The translations under genes were made by a program, and so were the position numbers. A DNA stretch of 29,385 nt, from the IMG/VR virus record IMGVR_UViG_3300028735_000025, positions 1 through 29,385 of that record. One strand, 5' to 3'. The DNA is from a virus. Numbering within the stretch: the first letter of the stretch is position 1; every line of letters begins with the position of its first letter. Shown piece by piece: positions 1 to 7,011 of this stretch. A model generated the notes under the pieces. The model made no database searches, was not told the DNA's origin, and saw nothing but the letters and a program-made list of their open reading frames with translations.

Positions 1-833
1 GCCTGGGCCGGTACGACTGCGTTCCCTAACAACATCACTCGTTGGGGGCGACTGAGGTCCAGCCCGGCGGGAATCCCATCAGCCACTCCACGAACCGCGG
101 GTTGAGCCGGAGCGAGGTCGGGTCGGCGGGCGAGCACGTCTCGCCAGCAATCGAGGTCGTCAGGACGTGGTGGCCATGGCGGCAGACCCACTCCCGGGTC
201 TGCTGTGACAGCATCGTCTGCATGCGTCTGCCCGGGAGCCCGGCTGCATCCTCGTTGGCCATCGGAGTCAGCCACCATGGCCGCCGCTCTGGCCGCGGCC
301 CAACACGGATTACCATCGATGTAGGCGAGGGCGAATAGTCGTGCTCGGATGTGTGGGGCTCCCCGCTCGGCGGCGGTATAAATGCCAGCCCGAGTTGTGT
401 ACCCGAGCCGGGCGAGGTCGTCAACAACCCGGTTAAACCCGAGGTTAAGGTGCCCGGGGACGTTCTCGATGGCGACGAACCCCGGGCGACACTCATCGAT
501 GATCCGCCGGATGGATGGCCAGAGGTGCCGGGGGTCATGCTCGCCTCGGCGTGCGCCGGAGATAGAGAAGGGCTGGCATGGATAACCGGCAGTAACGCCA
601 GCCACTCTGCCGCGGAGCGGTCGAGCATCGAGGGTGTGGACATCGGCCCATACAGGCGCCGGATCCAGCTCTCCCGTCGCCATGCGAGCCGCCAGAACCG
701 CGACTGCCGGGAGTTCCCTCTCCACGTACAGCACCGTTCGAGCCGCTCCGCCCAAAGCTCGGCGGAGTCCGAAGTCGAGACCTCCGACTCCGGAGCAAAG
801 AGAGACGGTGGGCAGTAAATCCACACGGCTCAC
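1..833 (-). CDS. C5 cytosine DNA methyltransferase, partial at the window edge
   Basis: Transfers a methyl group from S-adenosylmethionine to cytosine C5 in DNA, as an orphan phage methyltransferase or part of host-defence evasion. The 277 visible residues carry the family motifs in order: motif I SLCSGVGGLDFGLR (about 11-24), motif IV PCQPFS with catalytic Cys86, motif VI IENVPG (about 122-127), motif VIII GAPHIRARLF (158-167) and motif X GNAVVP (270-275), after which the gene runs off the window. The GTG start at 833 overlaps the TGA of the preceding gene as GTGA, suggesting translational coupling; a second GTG at 824 is possible. No restriction endonuclease is visible beside it. Between motifs VIII and X, where the target recognition domain should lie, the +1 frame also looks like methyltransferase sequence (separate entry). 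The assignment is firm; target sequence unknown. Confidence 0.9.
   Translation of the reverse strand, partial: MSRVDLLPTVSLCSGVGGLDFGLRRALGGAARTVLYVERELPAVAVLAARMATGELDPAPVWADVHTLDARPLRGRVAGVTAGYPCQPFSISGARRGEHDPRHLWPSIRRIIDECRPGFVAIENVPGHLNLGFNRVVDDLARLGYTTRAGIYTAAERGAPHIRARLFALAYIDGNPCWAAARAAAMVADSDGQRGCSRAPGQTHADDAVTADPGVGLPPWPPRPDDLDCWRDVLARRPDLAPAQPAVRGVADGIPAGLDLSRPQRVMLLGNAVVPAQ
35..277 (-). other. Alternative (+1) frame inside the methyltransferase with methyltransferase-like C-terminus
   Basis: In the frame offset by +1 from the methyltransferase, an open stretch ends at a TGA at 35-37. It contains WWLTPMANEDAAG, then MLSQQTREW, and ends with RLNPRFVEWLMGFPPGWT. The last motif is the usual ending of another group of phage C5 methyltransferases. 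The main frame over the same DNA reads RGVADGIPAGLDLSRP and GNAVVPAQA, also typical of the family. No start with a good ribosome binding site was found for this frame, so it is not called a gene. It may be a frameshift relic, an overprinted ancestral frame or a coincidence favoured by high GC. Confidence 0.4.
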
Positions 834-1159
834 CCGTGGTAGCAGGCGCTCAGAAGCGCCTGCGGGATGTACTCACCGGTCTGGGCGTTCCAGTGGAGGA
901 ACGTCACCATCCGGGGGATGTCGCTCGTCGCCGCGTCCAGAACGGCGAGGGCGGCGGGCGTGAACCCCGACACAACGACCATAAAGTCGCCGGTCGGCGG
1001 GATGGCCACCTTGGCCATCTGGAAGAGCGCAATCGGGTCGAGCGGCAGCTCGTTGGGGTAAATGGCCGGGCCGACAGTCACTTGACCGAGCCCGGCGACC
1101 GTAATCACCTGGCCCGGTTGAACGTGCCGGGCCGTCATCGTGAGGATTGGTTGAGTCAT
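830..1159 (-). CDS. Hypothetical protein, 109 aa
   Basis: Not recognised. The ATG at 1159 is chosen because it follows GAGGAGGAACACG; the longer open frame upstream runs through the preceding hairpin and ribosome binding site and is not credible. The product starts MTQPILTMTARHVQPGQVIT, and the first half looks like a small beta-rich domain (VITVAGLGQVTVGPA). The second half contains a short hydrophobic run MVVVSGFTPAALAVL that is too polar at its flanks to call a membrane segment. Its last bases overlap the GTG of the methyltransferase by four, so the two are probably co-translated. Confidence 0.7.
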   Translation of the reverse strand: MTQPILTMTARHVQPGQVITVAGLGQVTVGPAIYPNELPLDPIALFQMAKVAIPPTGDFMVVVSGFTPAALAVLDAATSDIPRMVTFLHWNAQTGEYIPQALLSACYHG

Positions 1160-1184
1160 CGTGTTCCTCCTCAGGTTCGTGGTA

Positions 1185-1206
1185 GGGGGCGGGTTGCCCC
1201 GCCCCC
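1185..1206 (-). terminator. GC-rich intergenic hairpin (terminator-like, no U-tract)
   Basis: A perfect 9-bp stem, GGGGGCGGG / CCCGCCCCC with loop TTGC (plus strand), lies between the stop of the 1213-1536 gene and the ribosome binding site of the 830-1159 gene. No T-run follows on the minus strand, so a classical intrinsic terminator is doubtful. It may instead cap or process the mRNA 3' end of the upstream gene, or attenuate. Confidence 0.4.
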
Positions 1207-1212
1207 AGTGGG

Positions 1213-1536
1213 TTAGGACTGGGTGATGGTGAGGGCCAGTTCGGCCCTCGCCCCGGACTGCATCCAGCCGTCGATGATGTCGCCGATGTGGCCGAGCGGG
1301 ATCCATGCTTTGACCCGCTCGACCGCCCGCTCGACCGCCCGCTTGCCCTCGTAATGCTCTGCGAGATGGCGGTGGGCGATCGTCACATGCCAGCGGCCGT
1401 TTTCCCGCCACACATGCAGGGTGTGGGAGTCGTAGTCCGCAGCGGTCATGACCCGCCGGGCATCGTCTGCGCCGATGCCGAGGGCGGCGTTAAACCGCAT
1501 CGCGAGCGGTCCGTAAACTTCGGCAGTGTAGGTCAT
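1213..1536 (-). CDS. Hypothetical protein, 107 aa
   Basis: Not recognised. The start at ATG 1536 follows AAAGGAGGACGACGCC, a strong ribosome binding site that itself contains the stop codon region of the preceding gene. The product begins MTYTAEVYGPLAMRFNAALG and holds a beta-strand-rich centre (HTLHVWRENGRWHVTIAHRH), then a helix with a small in-frame duplication AVERAVERVKAW made by a 12-bp tandem repeat. No signal peptide, membrane segment or metal site is seen. It lies in the run of small leftward genes between the regulator and the methyltransferase. Confidence 0.7.
   Translation of the reverse strand: MTYTAEVYGPLAMRFNAALGIGADDARRVMTAADYDSHTLHVWRENGRWHVTIAHRHLAEHYEGKRAVERAVERVKAWIPLGHIGDIIDGWMQSGARAELALTITQS
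1315..1338. repeat. Two tandem copies of a 12-bp unit inside a gene
   Basis: CCGCTCGACCGC occurs twice back to back and encodes the AVERAVER segment of the 107-aa protein. The length is a multiple of three, so copy change would keep the frame. A similar 9-bp reiteration (CAGTTCGGC) sits near 1658-1676 in the next gene and encodes AELAEL. These are probably simple replication-slippage products. Confidence 0.7.
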
Positions 1537-1550
1537 GGCGTCGTCCTCCT

Positions 1551-1787
1551 TTAGTGGGTCTCGGTGATGGCCCGAAAGAGCCGGTCCTCGGCGGATTCCC
1601 ATCCGCCGTAGTTGGCGATGATCCGCTCCGCGACGCGGAGCAGATGGTCCGTCTCGGCCAGTTCGGCCAGTTCGGCCGGGTTGGCCAGCCGAGCGGCCCG
1701 GGCGATGAGGCCGTAAGCCTCGTCGCTCAGGCCGTCAGCCCGAGCCATGATGTATTGCCGGACCGTCTTGCTATCGAGCTTTGCCAT
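1551..1787 (-). CDS. Hypothetical small helical protein, 78 aa
   Basis: Not recognised. ATG 1787 follows GAGGAGGAACCTCCAG. The product is mostly alpha-helical by eye (KTVRQYIMARADGLSDEAY, then AARLANPAELAELAETDHLL), acidic and soluble, with no cysteines. It is the first gene downstream of the promoter at 1838-1869 and its transcript leader carries a short GC-rich hairpin. Its stop lies within the ribosome binding region of the next gene. It may be an early accessory protein; no function is claimed. Confidence 0.7.
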   Translation of the reverse strand: MAKLDSKTVRQYIMARADGLSDEAYGLIARAARLANPAELAELAETDHLLRVAERIIANYGGWESAEDRLFRAITETH

Positions 1788-1815
1788 CTGGAGGTTCCTC
1801 CTCGGGGGTTGGGCT

Positions 1816-1831
1816 CCCCGCTCCGGCGGGG
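1816..1831 (-). other. 5' leader hairpin of the 1551-1787 transcript
   Basis: A perfect 6-bp stem CCCCGC / GCGGGG with loop TCCG lies between the -10 box at 1838-1843 and the ribosome binding site at about 1797-1803. If transcription starts about seven bases after the -10 box, the hairpin sits at the very 5' end of the mRNA, where such structures usually slow decay. Confidence 0.35.
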
Positions 1832-1837
1832 GCAGTT

Positions 1838-1869
1838 ACAATACTGGCAGAAACTGCCGCCGGTGTCAA
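1838..1869 (-). promoter_or_regulatory. Leftward promoter with dyad operator (P1)
   Basis: On the minus strand a perfect -35 box TTGACA (1869-1864) is followed by a -10-like TATTGT (1843-1838). The 20-base gap is longer than ideal. A 13-bp dyad GGCAG-TTT-CTGCC (1858-1846) lies between the boxes, ending two bases before the -10. The same dyad occurs in the same place in the promoter at 2403-2431. It would drive the 1551-1787 gene and those downstream. The XRE-type regulator encoded immediately upstream is the natural candidate to bind it. Confidence 0.55.
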
Positions 1870-1873
1870 CACC

Positions 1874-2062
1874 CTAGCAGTCGGTCTTTACCGTCAGCCC
1901 GCGTGCCAGTTCACGCATGGCGAGAACCGCGACCTGCGGGACGGGCCACTCTCCCCGCTCCCACGCCCGGACTGTGCGGTCGGCCAGCCCAAGAAGCCGG
2001 GCCAGCTCGACTTGGGCCAGACCGTAACGGGCCCTGTACGCGCGGACCTCCTCGGGGGTCAT
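1874..2062 (-). CDS. XRE/Cro-type helix-turn-helix transcriptional regulator, 62 aa
   Basis: A minimal DNA-binding regulator. Residues about 3-50 match a helix-turn-helix of the XRE type: EEVRAYRARYGLAQVELARL as helices 1-2, then LGLADRTVRAWERGEWPVPQ with the typical W-E-R-G turn after the recognition helix. There is no separate dimerisation or peptidase domain, as in many short phage Cro-like repressors. ATG 2062 overlaps the stop of the preceding gene (ATGA). It lies between two promoters sharing a GGCAG-N3-CTGCC dyad, so autoregulation from the promoter at 2403-2431 plus control of the promoter at 1838-1869 is the simplest reading. That link is inferred from position only; the fold is clear. 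Confidence 0.85.
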   Translation of the reverse strand: MTPEEVRAYRARYGLAQVELARLLGLADRTVRAWERGEWPVPQVAVLAMRELARGLTVKTDC

Positions 2063-2376
2063 GACAGCAACCCCCGGATGTGCCCGAACGCCTGGGCGAT
2101 TTCCATGTAACGCGCGGCCGGGCTCTTGGTCTCGTCGGAAGAGACGGCAGCGATGTAAAGCAGCCGCCGCCCTATCTGCCGCCGGGTTGCGACGTCGCGC
2201 GGCGGAAGCCCATGCACCGGGTTCGCGTCCAGTTCCGCCGCCAGCAGCCCCAGCGCCTCTGCCAGCGCGCCGTCAGCCATTCGGCGCAGCTGGACTGTGT
2301 CGAGCGGCGAGCACAGCAGCGGCAACGCTGCCCGAGTCGCCGCGGCGATCGCCTCCGGACTAACTGACCAGTTCAC
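2059..2376 (-). CDS. Hypothetical protein, 105 aa, co-transcribed with the regulator
   Basis: Not recognised. The GTG start at 2376 is supported by GAGGAGGTCATC directly before it. The product is alanine- and leucine-rich and almost wholly helical (SPEAIAAATRAALPLL, MADGALAEALGLLAAEL), with a basic stretch RRQIGRRLLYIAA near the C-terminal third. No membrane segment is convincing. It is the first gene after the dyad-bearing promoter at 2403-2431 and overlaps the regulator start by four bases, so the two should be made together. An antitoxin or partner role is possible but unproved. Confidence 0.7.
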   Translation of the reverse strand: MNWSVSPEAIAAATRAALPLLCSPLDTVQLRRMADGALAEALGLLAAELDANPVHGLPPRDVATRRQIGRRLLYIAAVSSDETKSPAARYMEIAQAFGHIRGLLS

Positions 2377-2402
2377 GATGACCTCCTCAATGTTCTGTTC
2401 CT

Positions 2403-2431
2403 ATCATAGGGCAGATTCTGCCGCGCGTAAA
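2403..2431 (-). promoter_or_regulatory. Leftward promoter with dyad operator (P2)
   Basis: On the minus strand TTTACG (2431-2426), a 17-base gap and TATGAT (2408-2403, five of six bases of the consensus) form a good sigma70-like promoter. The gap holds the dyad GGCAG-AAT-CTGCC (2422-2410), which ends one base before the -10 box. It overlaps the last codons of the 2404-2937 gene and would drive the 105-aa protein and the helix-turn-helix regulator. Confidence 0.6.
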
Positions 2432-2937
2432 TAGGCCATCGCCTTCCGCCAGTAATGCGTGTTCAGAGCGGCCTGTTCAAGGGCCCGGGCCGCGGCGCCC
2501 CGGTCGGTCACCATGACCCTGTACTGCCCATCGGTCTCTAACCCCAGCCCGGAGTCCGGCTGCCCGGCCGCGATCGAGACGATGGTCCGGACGCGCCTGA
2601 GTACCGGGGCGGACACGTCAAGCTCGCGGTTTAACAGCACCCAGCGCCATTCCGGCAGGCGGGCCAACAAATCGGCGGCCAGCACGTACGCCTCGGCCAG
2701 ACGGGCATACTGCGGCGGGATGGCAGCCGGTATCGGCGGGGCAGCGGCGGGGAGTTCAACCCGCTGTCGCTCATACGCGGTTTCCCGCCAGAAATGCGGC
2801 CCACAGAGCCCATCGTGGGCTCCCGGCGCGTCACACCCATCGGCCCGGCAGGGTTGAACTGGCCCAGGCGGTTCGGGTGCCATATCCTGCCAGCTGTCGG
2901 CCAACCGGACATCCCGGCGCCCCACATCAACCCACAT
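2404..2937 (-). CDS. Zinc-knuckle-like phage protein, 177 aa (paralogue of the 9733-10203 product)
   Basis: Function unknown. ATG 2937 follows GGAGGGGACGCC and gives MWVDVGRRDVRL, the same opening as the protein at 9733-10203 in the rightward operon. Both then carry the pattern C-x4-C-x9-C-x2-H ending in DGLCG-x-H (residues about 30-48 here), probably a zinc-binding knuckle, and both end with a domain containing VTDR-x-x-A-A. The middle is rich in Ala and Pro. Such a pattern suggests nucleic-acid or protein binding, but no catalytic motif is seen. It overlaps the preceding gene by 11 bases. Presence of one copy in each divergent operon implies an old intragenomic duplication. Confidence 0.75.
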   Translation of the reverse strand: MWVDVGRRDVRLADSWQDMAPEPPGPVQPCRADGCDAPGAHDGLCGPHFWRETAYERQRVELPAAAPPIPAAIPPQYARLAEAYVLAADLLARLPEWRWVLLNRELDVSAPVLRRVRTIVSIAAGQPDSGLGLETDGQYRVMVTDRGAAARALEQAALNTHYWRKAMAYLRAAESAL

Positions 2938-3166
2938 GGCGTCCCCTCCAAACTGCCAGCTCATCCTCGAACCCCTCCCAGTCGGCAGGGTTGACATCCA
3001 GCCGAACATCTGGCATGCCGACGGACACTTCTCGCTCGAGCGTCAACACCAGCTCCTGCCGGTCGCGTGTTCCCGTCGCCCGCACTCCGGTGATGCGCCA
3101 GCCGCCCAGCGTGTACGTGGCGGCCAGCCAGTCCCAGTCGATCTTCTTGCCGTCATCAGTTGCCAT
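2927..3166 (-). CDS. Hypothetical protein, 79 aa
   Basis: Not recognised. Two adjacent ATGs occur at 3169 and 3166; the second is chosen because GGAGGG is only one base from the first and four from the second. The product (MATDDGKKIDWDWLAATYTL) is acidic, tryptophan-rich and probably a small beta-strand protein: GGWRITGVRATGTRDRQELV looks like a strand-turn-strand. It overlaps the following gene by 11 bases. Upstream are an orphan GAGGAGG and the hairpin that follows the helicase gene. Confidence 0.65.
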   Translation of the reverse strand: MATDDGKKIDWDWLAATYTLGGWRITGVRATGTRDRQELVLTLEREVSVGMPDVRLDVNPADWEGFEDELAVWRGRHVG

Positions 3167-3225
3167 CATGCCCTCCGCGTGCCATCATGTAATCGGGTCT
3201 GAGCCGTCAGGACCTCCTCAGGGTT

Positions 3226-3251
3226 GATGGGGCGCCACTGGGCGCCCCATC
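3226..3251 (-). terminator. Strong hairpin after the helicase gene
   Basis: A perfect 11-bp stem GATGGGGCGCC / GGCGCCCCATC with a 4-base loop lies four bases beyond the helicase stop on the minus strand. No T-run follows. It may act as a partial terminator or mRNA 3'-end stabiliser that sets lower expression of the small genes downstream. Confidence 0.5.
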
Positions 3252-3255
3252 GCTC

Positions 3256-4821
3256 TTACAGGCCGCATGCGAGTCGGCCGCTCGGTTCAAGGATCACCAG
3301 CCGCTCGCGCGCCCGGGTCGCCCCGGTGTACATCAGCCGGATCATCGCGTCCTGCCCGTTTCGGGTCGCCAGTGACTCGGCGCCCTGCAGTGATAGGTCC
3401 GGCGAGATGATGACGTTGTCGGCCTCGCCGCCCTTGACACTGTGGATGGTGCCGAGGATCAGCTGGGGGCGTTGACGCAGGCGACTGAACCCGCCGCGCC
3501 GGGCGATCGCCGCCATGAACTCGATGGTGCCTCGATAGTCGCGTAACGCCGCCTGGGCCAGCCAGTCGAGCCGCAGGTCGGCCATCCCGGCCCGGGCCTC
3601 GTCAACCAGCGCATCTGCGACCATGTCGATGTTCAGGGCGGGCGGGTTCGCTAGCAGGCGTTCACGCGCGCCGCGCTCCGCGAACTGGTCGGCTCGCAGC
3701 ATCCGCAGCCAGACCGCGAAATCCTCGCTCTGCCAGAGCCGTGCGTCGTCGCCCCAGACCTCGGGGTGAGGGCGCAGAAACGACAGCACCCGTGACACCG
3801 TGCTGATGCGCCCCTCGCCGACCTCCTCGCGCAGAGGGTTAAGCGACGTGTCGGCCCGGCGGTACGGGTTCCACCATGGCAGCCCGGCATCCCTCAGCGC
3901 GGCCATCAGCGGCCGCAGCATGTAACCGCAGGTCGTCAACACCATCGTCGTCCCGGGCAGCTCTTGGATGAGCCGGATCACACTGTCGGTTTCACGCAGT
4001 CGGATTCCGGCGCGCCGGACCTCGCCGTCCTCCGGCCGCGGCCGATACCACCGGCCGCGCGACATCGGGCCCGAGTGTTGCAGCAACAGTGTCTCGGCGA
4101 ACCGGTGAACCTCGCCCGGCAGGCGGTGACTGCGGTCGAGCAACAGCTCGCCCCATCCCTCCTCAAACAGCGGAGCCGGGGAAGCCCCGGCCCACTCGTA
4201 AATCGTCTGGGCCGGGTCCCCGGCCACTACGACCTCGTCGACAAACCGGGCCCAGTGTCGCACCAGCGCCCAGCCCGCAGGCGTCAAGTCCTGGGCCTCG
4301 TCAACGATGAGCACCGCTGGCCGCAGCGGCGGCGGCAGTCCCCGGCGAACGGGCAGAGTCAGCATGTCAACGAAATCGACGGCCTCGAACTCGGCTTTAA
4401 ACTCGGCCCATGCCCTCGCGAGCGCCGCGAACCGCGGCGGCGGGTCGGCATCCGGCGCCGCCGACTCTCGCCATCGCTGGAACTCGGCGAACAGCTCGCC
4501 CTCACGCGACTCGGTCCCAAGCGGGTCGCCCGGGTCACGCTCGGCGCCGATCCTCCAGTCGTCTCGGGGCGCCCGCTGGTTCCATTCCCGTGCCAGTTTC
4601 CCAGCCTCGGCCACCGGCGGGCGGCCCAGCGCGCGGTACGCATGGCTGTGCAGGGTTCCAATCGCTTCCGGGTTTACGTCATCGATCCGGGCGGCCAGCA
4701 CCCGCGCCGCGGTGCGTGTATGCGATGCGAGAAGCAGTGACCTGTGCGGCAGCCCGGCCACGAACGTCTGCACCCAGGACGTTTTGCCCGTTCCGGGCGG
4801 GCCGATGACTCGCGTCAACAT
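3256..4821 (-). CDS. Superfamily 1 (UvrD/PcrA-like) ATP-dependent DNA helicase, 521 aa
   Basis: Unwinds DNA using ATP, most likely in phage replication or recombination. Motifs are complete: Walker A GPPGTGKT (7-14), motif Ia-like LLASHTRTAARVL (30-42), motif II DEAQD (174-178), motif III GDPAQTIYEW (201-210), motif V-like GTIHSVKGGEAD (457-468) and motif VI YTGATRARE (498-506). At 521 aa it is shorter than cellular UvrD (about 700 aa), with reduced 1B and 2B subdomains, as usual in phage versions. ATG 4821 follows TTGGAGGAGACG and gives MLTRVIGPPGTGKT; a longer reading overlaps the preceding gene implausibly. It overlaps the primase-polymerase end by seven bases, so they form one replication unit. 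Confidence 0.93.
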   Translation of the reverse strand: MLTRVIGPPGTGKTSWVQTFVAGLPHRSLLLASHTRTAARVLAARIDDVNPEAIGTLHSHAYRALGRPPVAEAGKLAREWNQRAPRDDWRIGAERDPGDPLGTESREGELFAEFQRWRESAAPDADPPPRFAALARAWAEFKAEFEAVDFVDMLTLPVRRGLPPPLRPAVLIVDEAQDLTPAGWALVRHWARFVDEVVVAGDPAQTIYEWAGASPAPLFEEGWGELLLDRSHRLPGEVHRFAETLLLQHSGPMSRGRWYRPRPEDGEVRRAGIRLRETDSVIRLIQELPGTTMVLTTCGYMLRPLMAALRDAGLPWWNPYRRADTSLNPLREEVGEGRISTVSRVLSFLRPHPEVWGDDARLWQSEDFAVWLRMLRADQFAERGARERLLANPPALNIDMVADALVDEARAGMADLRLDWLAQAALRDYRGTIEFMAAIARRGGFSRLRQRPQLILGTIHSVKGGEADNVIISPDLSLQGAESLATRNGQDAMIRLMYTGATRARERLVILEPSGRLACGL

Positions 4822-6344
4822 CGTCTCCTCCAAACGCGCCAGCCCGCGCCGTCGGCATCGTTCCACGTGGCCGGTTCCCACCCGGCCTGCCGCGCCCACG
4901 TGGCCGCCGTCCGCTGGTGGATGCGCAGTCCCAGCCGCACTTCCAGCCAGACAAGCAGGCGGCCCAGCGCGACCCAGTGATACACGTTGCCGCCGACGGT
5001 CCGTCGGACAACCGAGCCGCGCCGCATCAGGTCTTCCGTTGCGGTCGGCAGGTCAACATCGCCGTCCGAAACGCCGCGCTCGGCGATCAGCATTTCAACC
5101 CAGCTGTTCCATTGTTCGGCGCCGGGCGGCAGGGCCTCGATGCGCTCGGCGAGGATCAGCAACCGGGCGGCAAACGCCTCCCAGCCGCCCCGGTCCCTCT
5201 GGGGCATGATGTAACCTGTTGCGTTAGCGACTGCCCGCCGGACGGCCAGCTGTGAAAGCAGGTCCGACCCGACCGAAACCTCGCGCCCGTCTTCGAGCGC
5301 GATGTGCCACTCGACTCCCTCTGGCGCCTCGTACGCGATGATGCGCCGGACCGGAACCGGCAGGCCTGCCTGCGACCACGCCATGTTTATCAGCTCGCTC
5401 CGCTGCGACGGGGTGAGCGTCGCCATGTCGTCCTCGGACAGGCCTGGGCGTTCATCCAGTTCCTCCGGGGTGACTGGTTCCATGCCGGTCAGCTCGCGCA
5501 GCTCGCGCTGTTCACGGTCCCGCCGCCAAATCGACCTGAGGATCGCCTCGACCTCCGGCCGGGGAAGGGGCGGGGTGCAGAGTCGCTCGTTGATTTCGTG
5601 CAGGCGGGCCTGCACTTCAAACGGGTCGTCCCGGTGGGTTGCCACCAGCCAGCCAGCAACTCGGGTGAGGTTCCCGTTTCGCTCGCCCTCTGGCCAGTGG
5701 CGGGTTAGCAGCCCCTCGATGCCCTCGCCGCCATGCCGTTCGATGGGGGCATGGCGCCGGATGTCTGCGAGGTACGCTGCGGGCAGAGTCGGGATGTCGA
5801 TCTCGTACACCGCCCGCTCGGCTTCCCAGCCATACGGCCGACCGCTGGCATGGGTTGACGGCGGGGCGATAATTTGGCCGCCGTCGGCCCGGATGTCAAT
5901 CCCCGGCCGCCAGCCCGCCCGGCTCTGGATCTCGGCGCCCCCGGGGTGCCGGAAGAGTAAATGCTGGCCGCCCCCGCCGGTAATGGCCCGCGGGCCATCC
6001 GGCAGAGGTCCCAGCTCGCGTTCCAGATCGGCGAGTGACTCATCGCCGCCATGCCCGGGGTCGACGTCGATGACGACCAGACCCGAGACCGCGCCGGTGA
6101 CGATGCTGATGTTCGCCTGCGGCCAGCGCCGCCCCCACCAGTCGATGATTTTCTCCCGCGGCGCCCGCATCCGCTGGTATGCGGCCCACGGGATGAGCGG
6201 GTGTTTGCCCGGGCTCGCGCAGGCCATCCGCCCGCACGAGCACCGGACCTCACCCGTTTCCGAGATGATGGGCCACGCGGCCGGGACGACCGAAAGGCCC
6301 AGGTCGAAATACCGGAGGGCGGCGTCTAGTCGCTCAGACGGCAT
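4815..6344 (-). CDS. Bifunctional primase-polymerase (AEP family), 509 aa
   Basis: Synthesises primers and possibly DNA at the phage replication fork. The N-terminal prim-pol domain (about 1-185) has the catalytic VVIDVDPGHGG (Asp93, Asp95), GGGGQHLLF with His128, and GIDIRADGGQIIAPPS (148-163). A Cys cluster CSCGRMAC (35-42) lies before GKHPLIPW, as in related phage enzymes. Residues about 210-275 resemble the primase C-terminal helical domain (GNLTRVAGWLV, then RPEVEAILRSIW). The last 230 residues contain no helicase ATPase motif and end in a winged-helix-like segment (VWLEVRLGLRIHQRTAATW). ATG 6344 lies within the end of the preceding gene, after GAGGGCGGGGACC. The helicase that partners it is probably the superfamily 1 enzyme next door. 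Confidence 0.92.
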   Translation of the reverse strand: MPSERLDAALRYFDLGLSVVPAAWPIISETGEVRCSCGRMACASPGKHPLIPWAAYQRMRAPREKIIDWWGRRWPQANISIVTGAVSGLVVIDVDPGHGGDESLADLERELGPLPDGPRAITGGGGQHLLFRHPGGAEIQSRAGWRPGIDIRADGGQIIAPPSTHASGRPYGWEAERAVYEIDIPTLPAAYLADIRRHAPIERHGGEGIEGLLTRHWPEGERNGNLTRVAGWLVATHRDDPFEVQARLHEINERLCTPPLPRPEVEAILRSIWRRDREQRELRELTGMEPVTPEELDERPGLSEDDMATLTPSQRSELINMAWSQAGLPVPVRRIIAYEAPEGVEWHIALEDGREVSVGSDLLSQLAVRRAVANATGYIMPQRDRGGWEAFAARLLILAERIEALPPGAEQWNSWVEMLIAERGVSDGDVDLPTATEDLMRRGSVVRRTVGGNVYHWVALGRLLVWLEVRLGLRIHQRTAATWARQAGWEPATWNDADGAGWRVWRRRC

Positions 6345-7008
6345 CGGTCCCCGCCCTCAGCGTCGAGAGTGCGGGGATGAGCGCCGAGCGCATCGCCTCG
6401 ACCTCGGCCAGCTCGTCCGGGTCGAGCGCCTGCCCGGCCGAGAACTCCGGCACGCTGTACGTCACGCCGCCAGCCGACTGGATCCGGCGGAGCGCGATGG
6501 TCGTCCGGAGCCCCCAGTAGGGCAGGCCGGTGGCGATCAAGGTGTTGACGATGTACTGCCGGGCGAACGCCGCTGCCGACGGGGGCAGCGCGAGCAGCAT
6601 GGGGAACTGGCCCGGCGCCCGGGTGATGAACAGCCGGGTTATGAGCCGACAGGCCTGCCCGCGCCCGCTCGAGCCGAACTGCGAGTACGGGCAGGTTGCG
6701 CAGCTGCCGCCCGGGTCACCGACACCAGTGACTGCGTCATCGCTGGCGCAGGCGGGCGGCTCGCTGCCGCCGTCAAACGCGGTCGGCCAGTACGCGCGGG
6801 TCAGCTGCCGATGGACGATGATGACGTCGAGGGCCTTAACCGCCTCGCCGGTCGGCAGCTCCCACGTGGTGCCGCCGCCCGCGGGGATGCGCAGGCGGGG
6901 CAGGTCGGCCAGCCCGGGGCGTTCGCCCGGGGCGAGGATGTCCTCCATGCCGTACCGGTGAGTGGTGGCGGCGATGGGGCGCGGGGTGACGGGTTCGATG
7001 TCTGCCAT
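6334..7008 (-). CDS. Phage early protein with four-cysteine motif, 224 aa
   Basis: The middle holds a cysteine-rich signature: a Cys in PPACAS, then GDPGGSCATCPYSQFGS and finally GQACR, likely one zinc- or cluster-binding site. Proteins with this signature occur in many phage replication regions and are usually left as hypothetical; a role in binding single-stranded DNA or the replisome is plausible but unproved. The C-terminal half is a mixed alpha/beta domain (LPYWGLRTTIALRRIQSAGG) with an acidic tail. ATG 7008 follows GAGGAGGTTTTAAGCC. It overlaps the primase-polymerase by 11 bases. Confidence 0.75.
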   Translation of the reverse strand: MADIEPVTPRPIAATTHRYGMEDILAPGERPGLADLPRLRIPAGGGTTWELPTGEAVKALDVIIVHRQLTRAYWPTAFDGGSEPPACASDDAVTGVGDPGGSCATCPYSQFGSSGRGQACRLITRLFITRAPGQFPMLLALPPSAAAFARQYIVNTLIATGLPYWGLRTTIALRRIQSAGGVTYSVPEFSAGQALDPDELAEVEAMRSALIPALSTLRAGTDAV

Positions 7009-7011
7009 GGC

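Noticed and set aside
3156-3220. GAGGAGG at 3213-3219 (minus) followed 22 bases later by a 10-codon frame starting at ATG 3188.
   Set aside because: The distance is too long for a ribosome binding site, and the tiny frame has no coding signature. It could be a leader peptide, but nothing supports it further.
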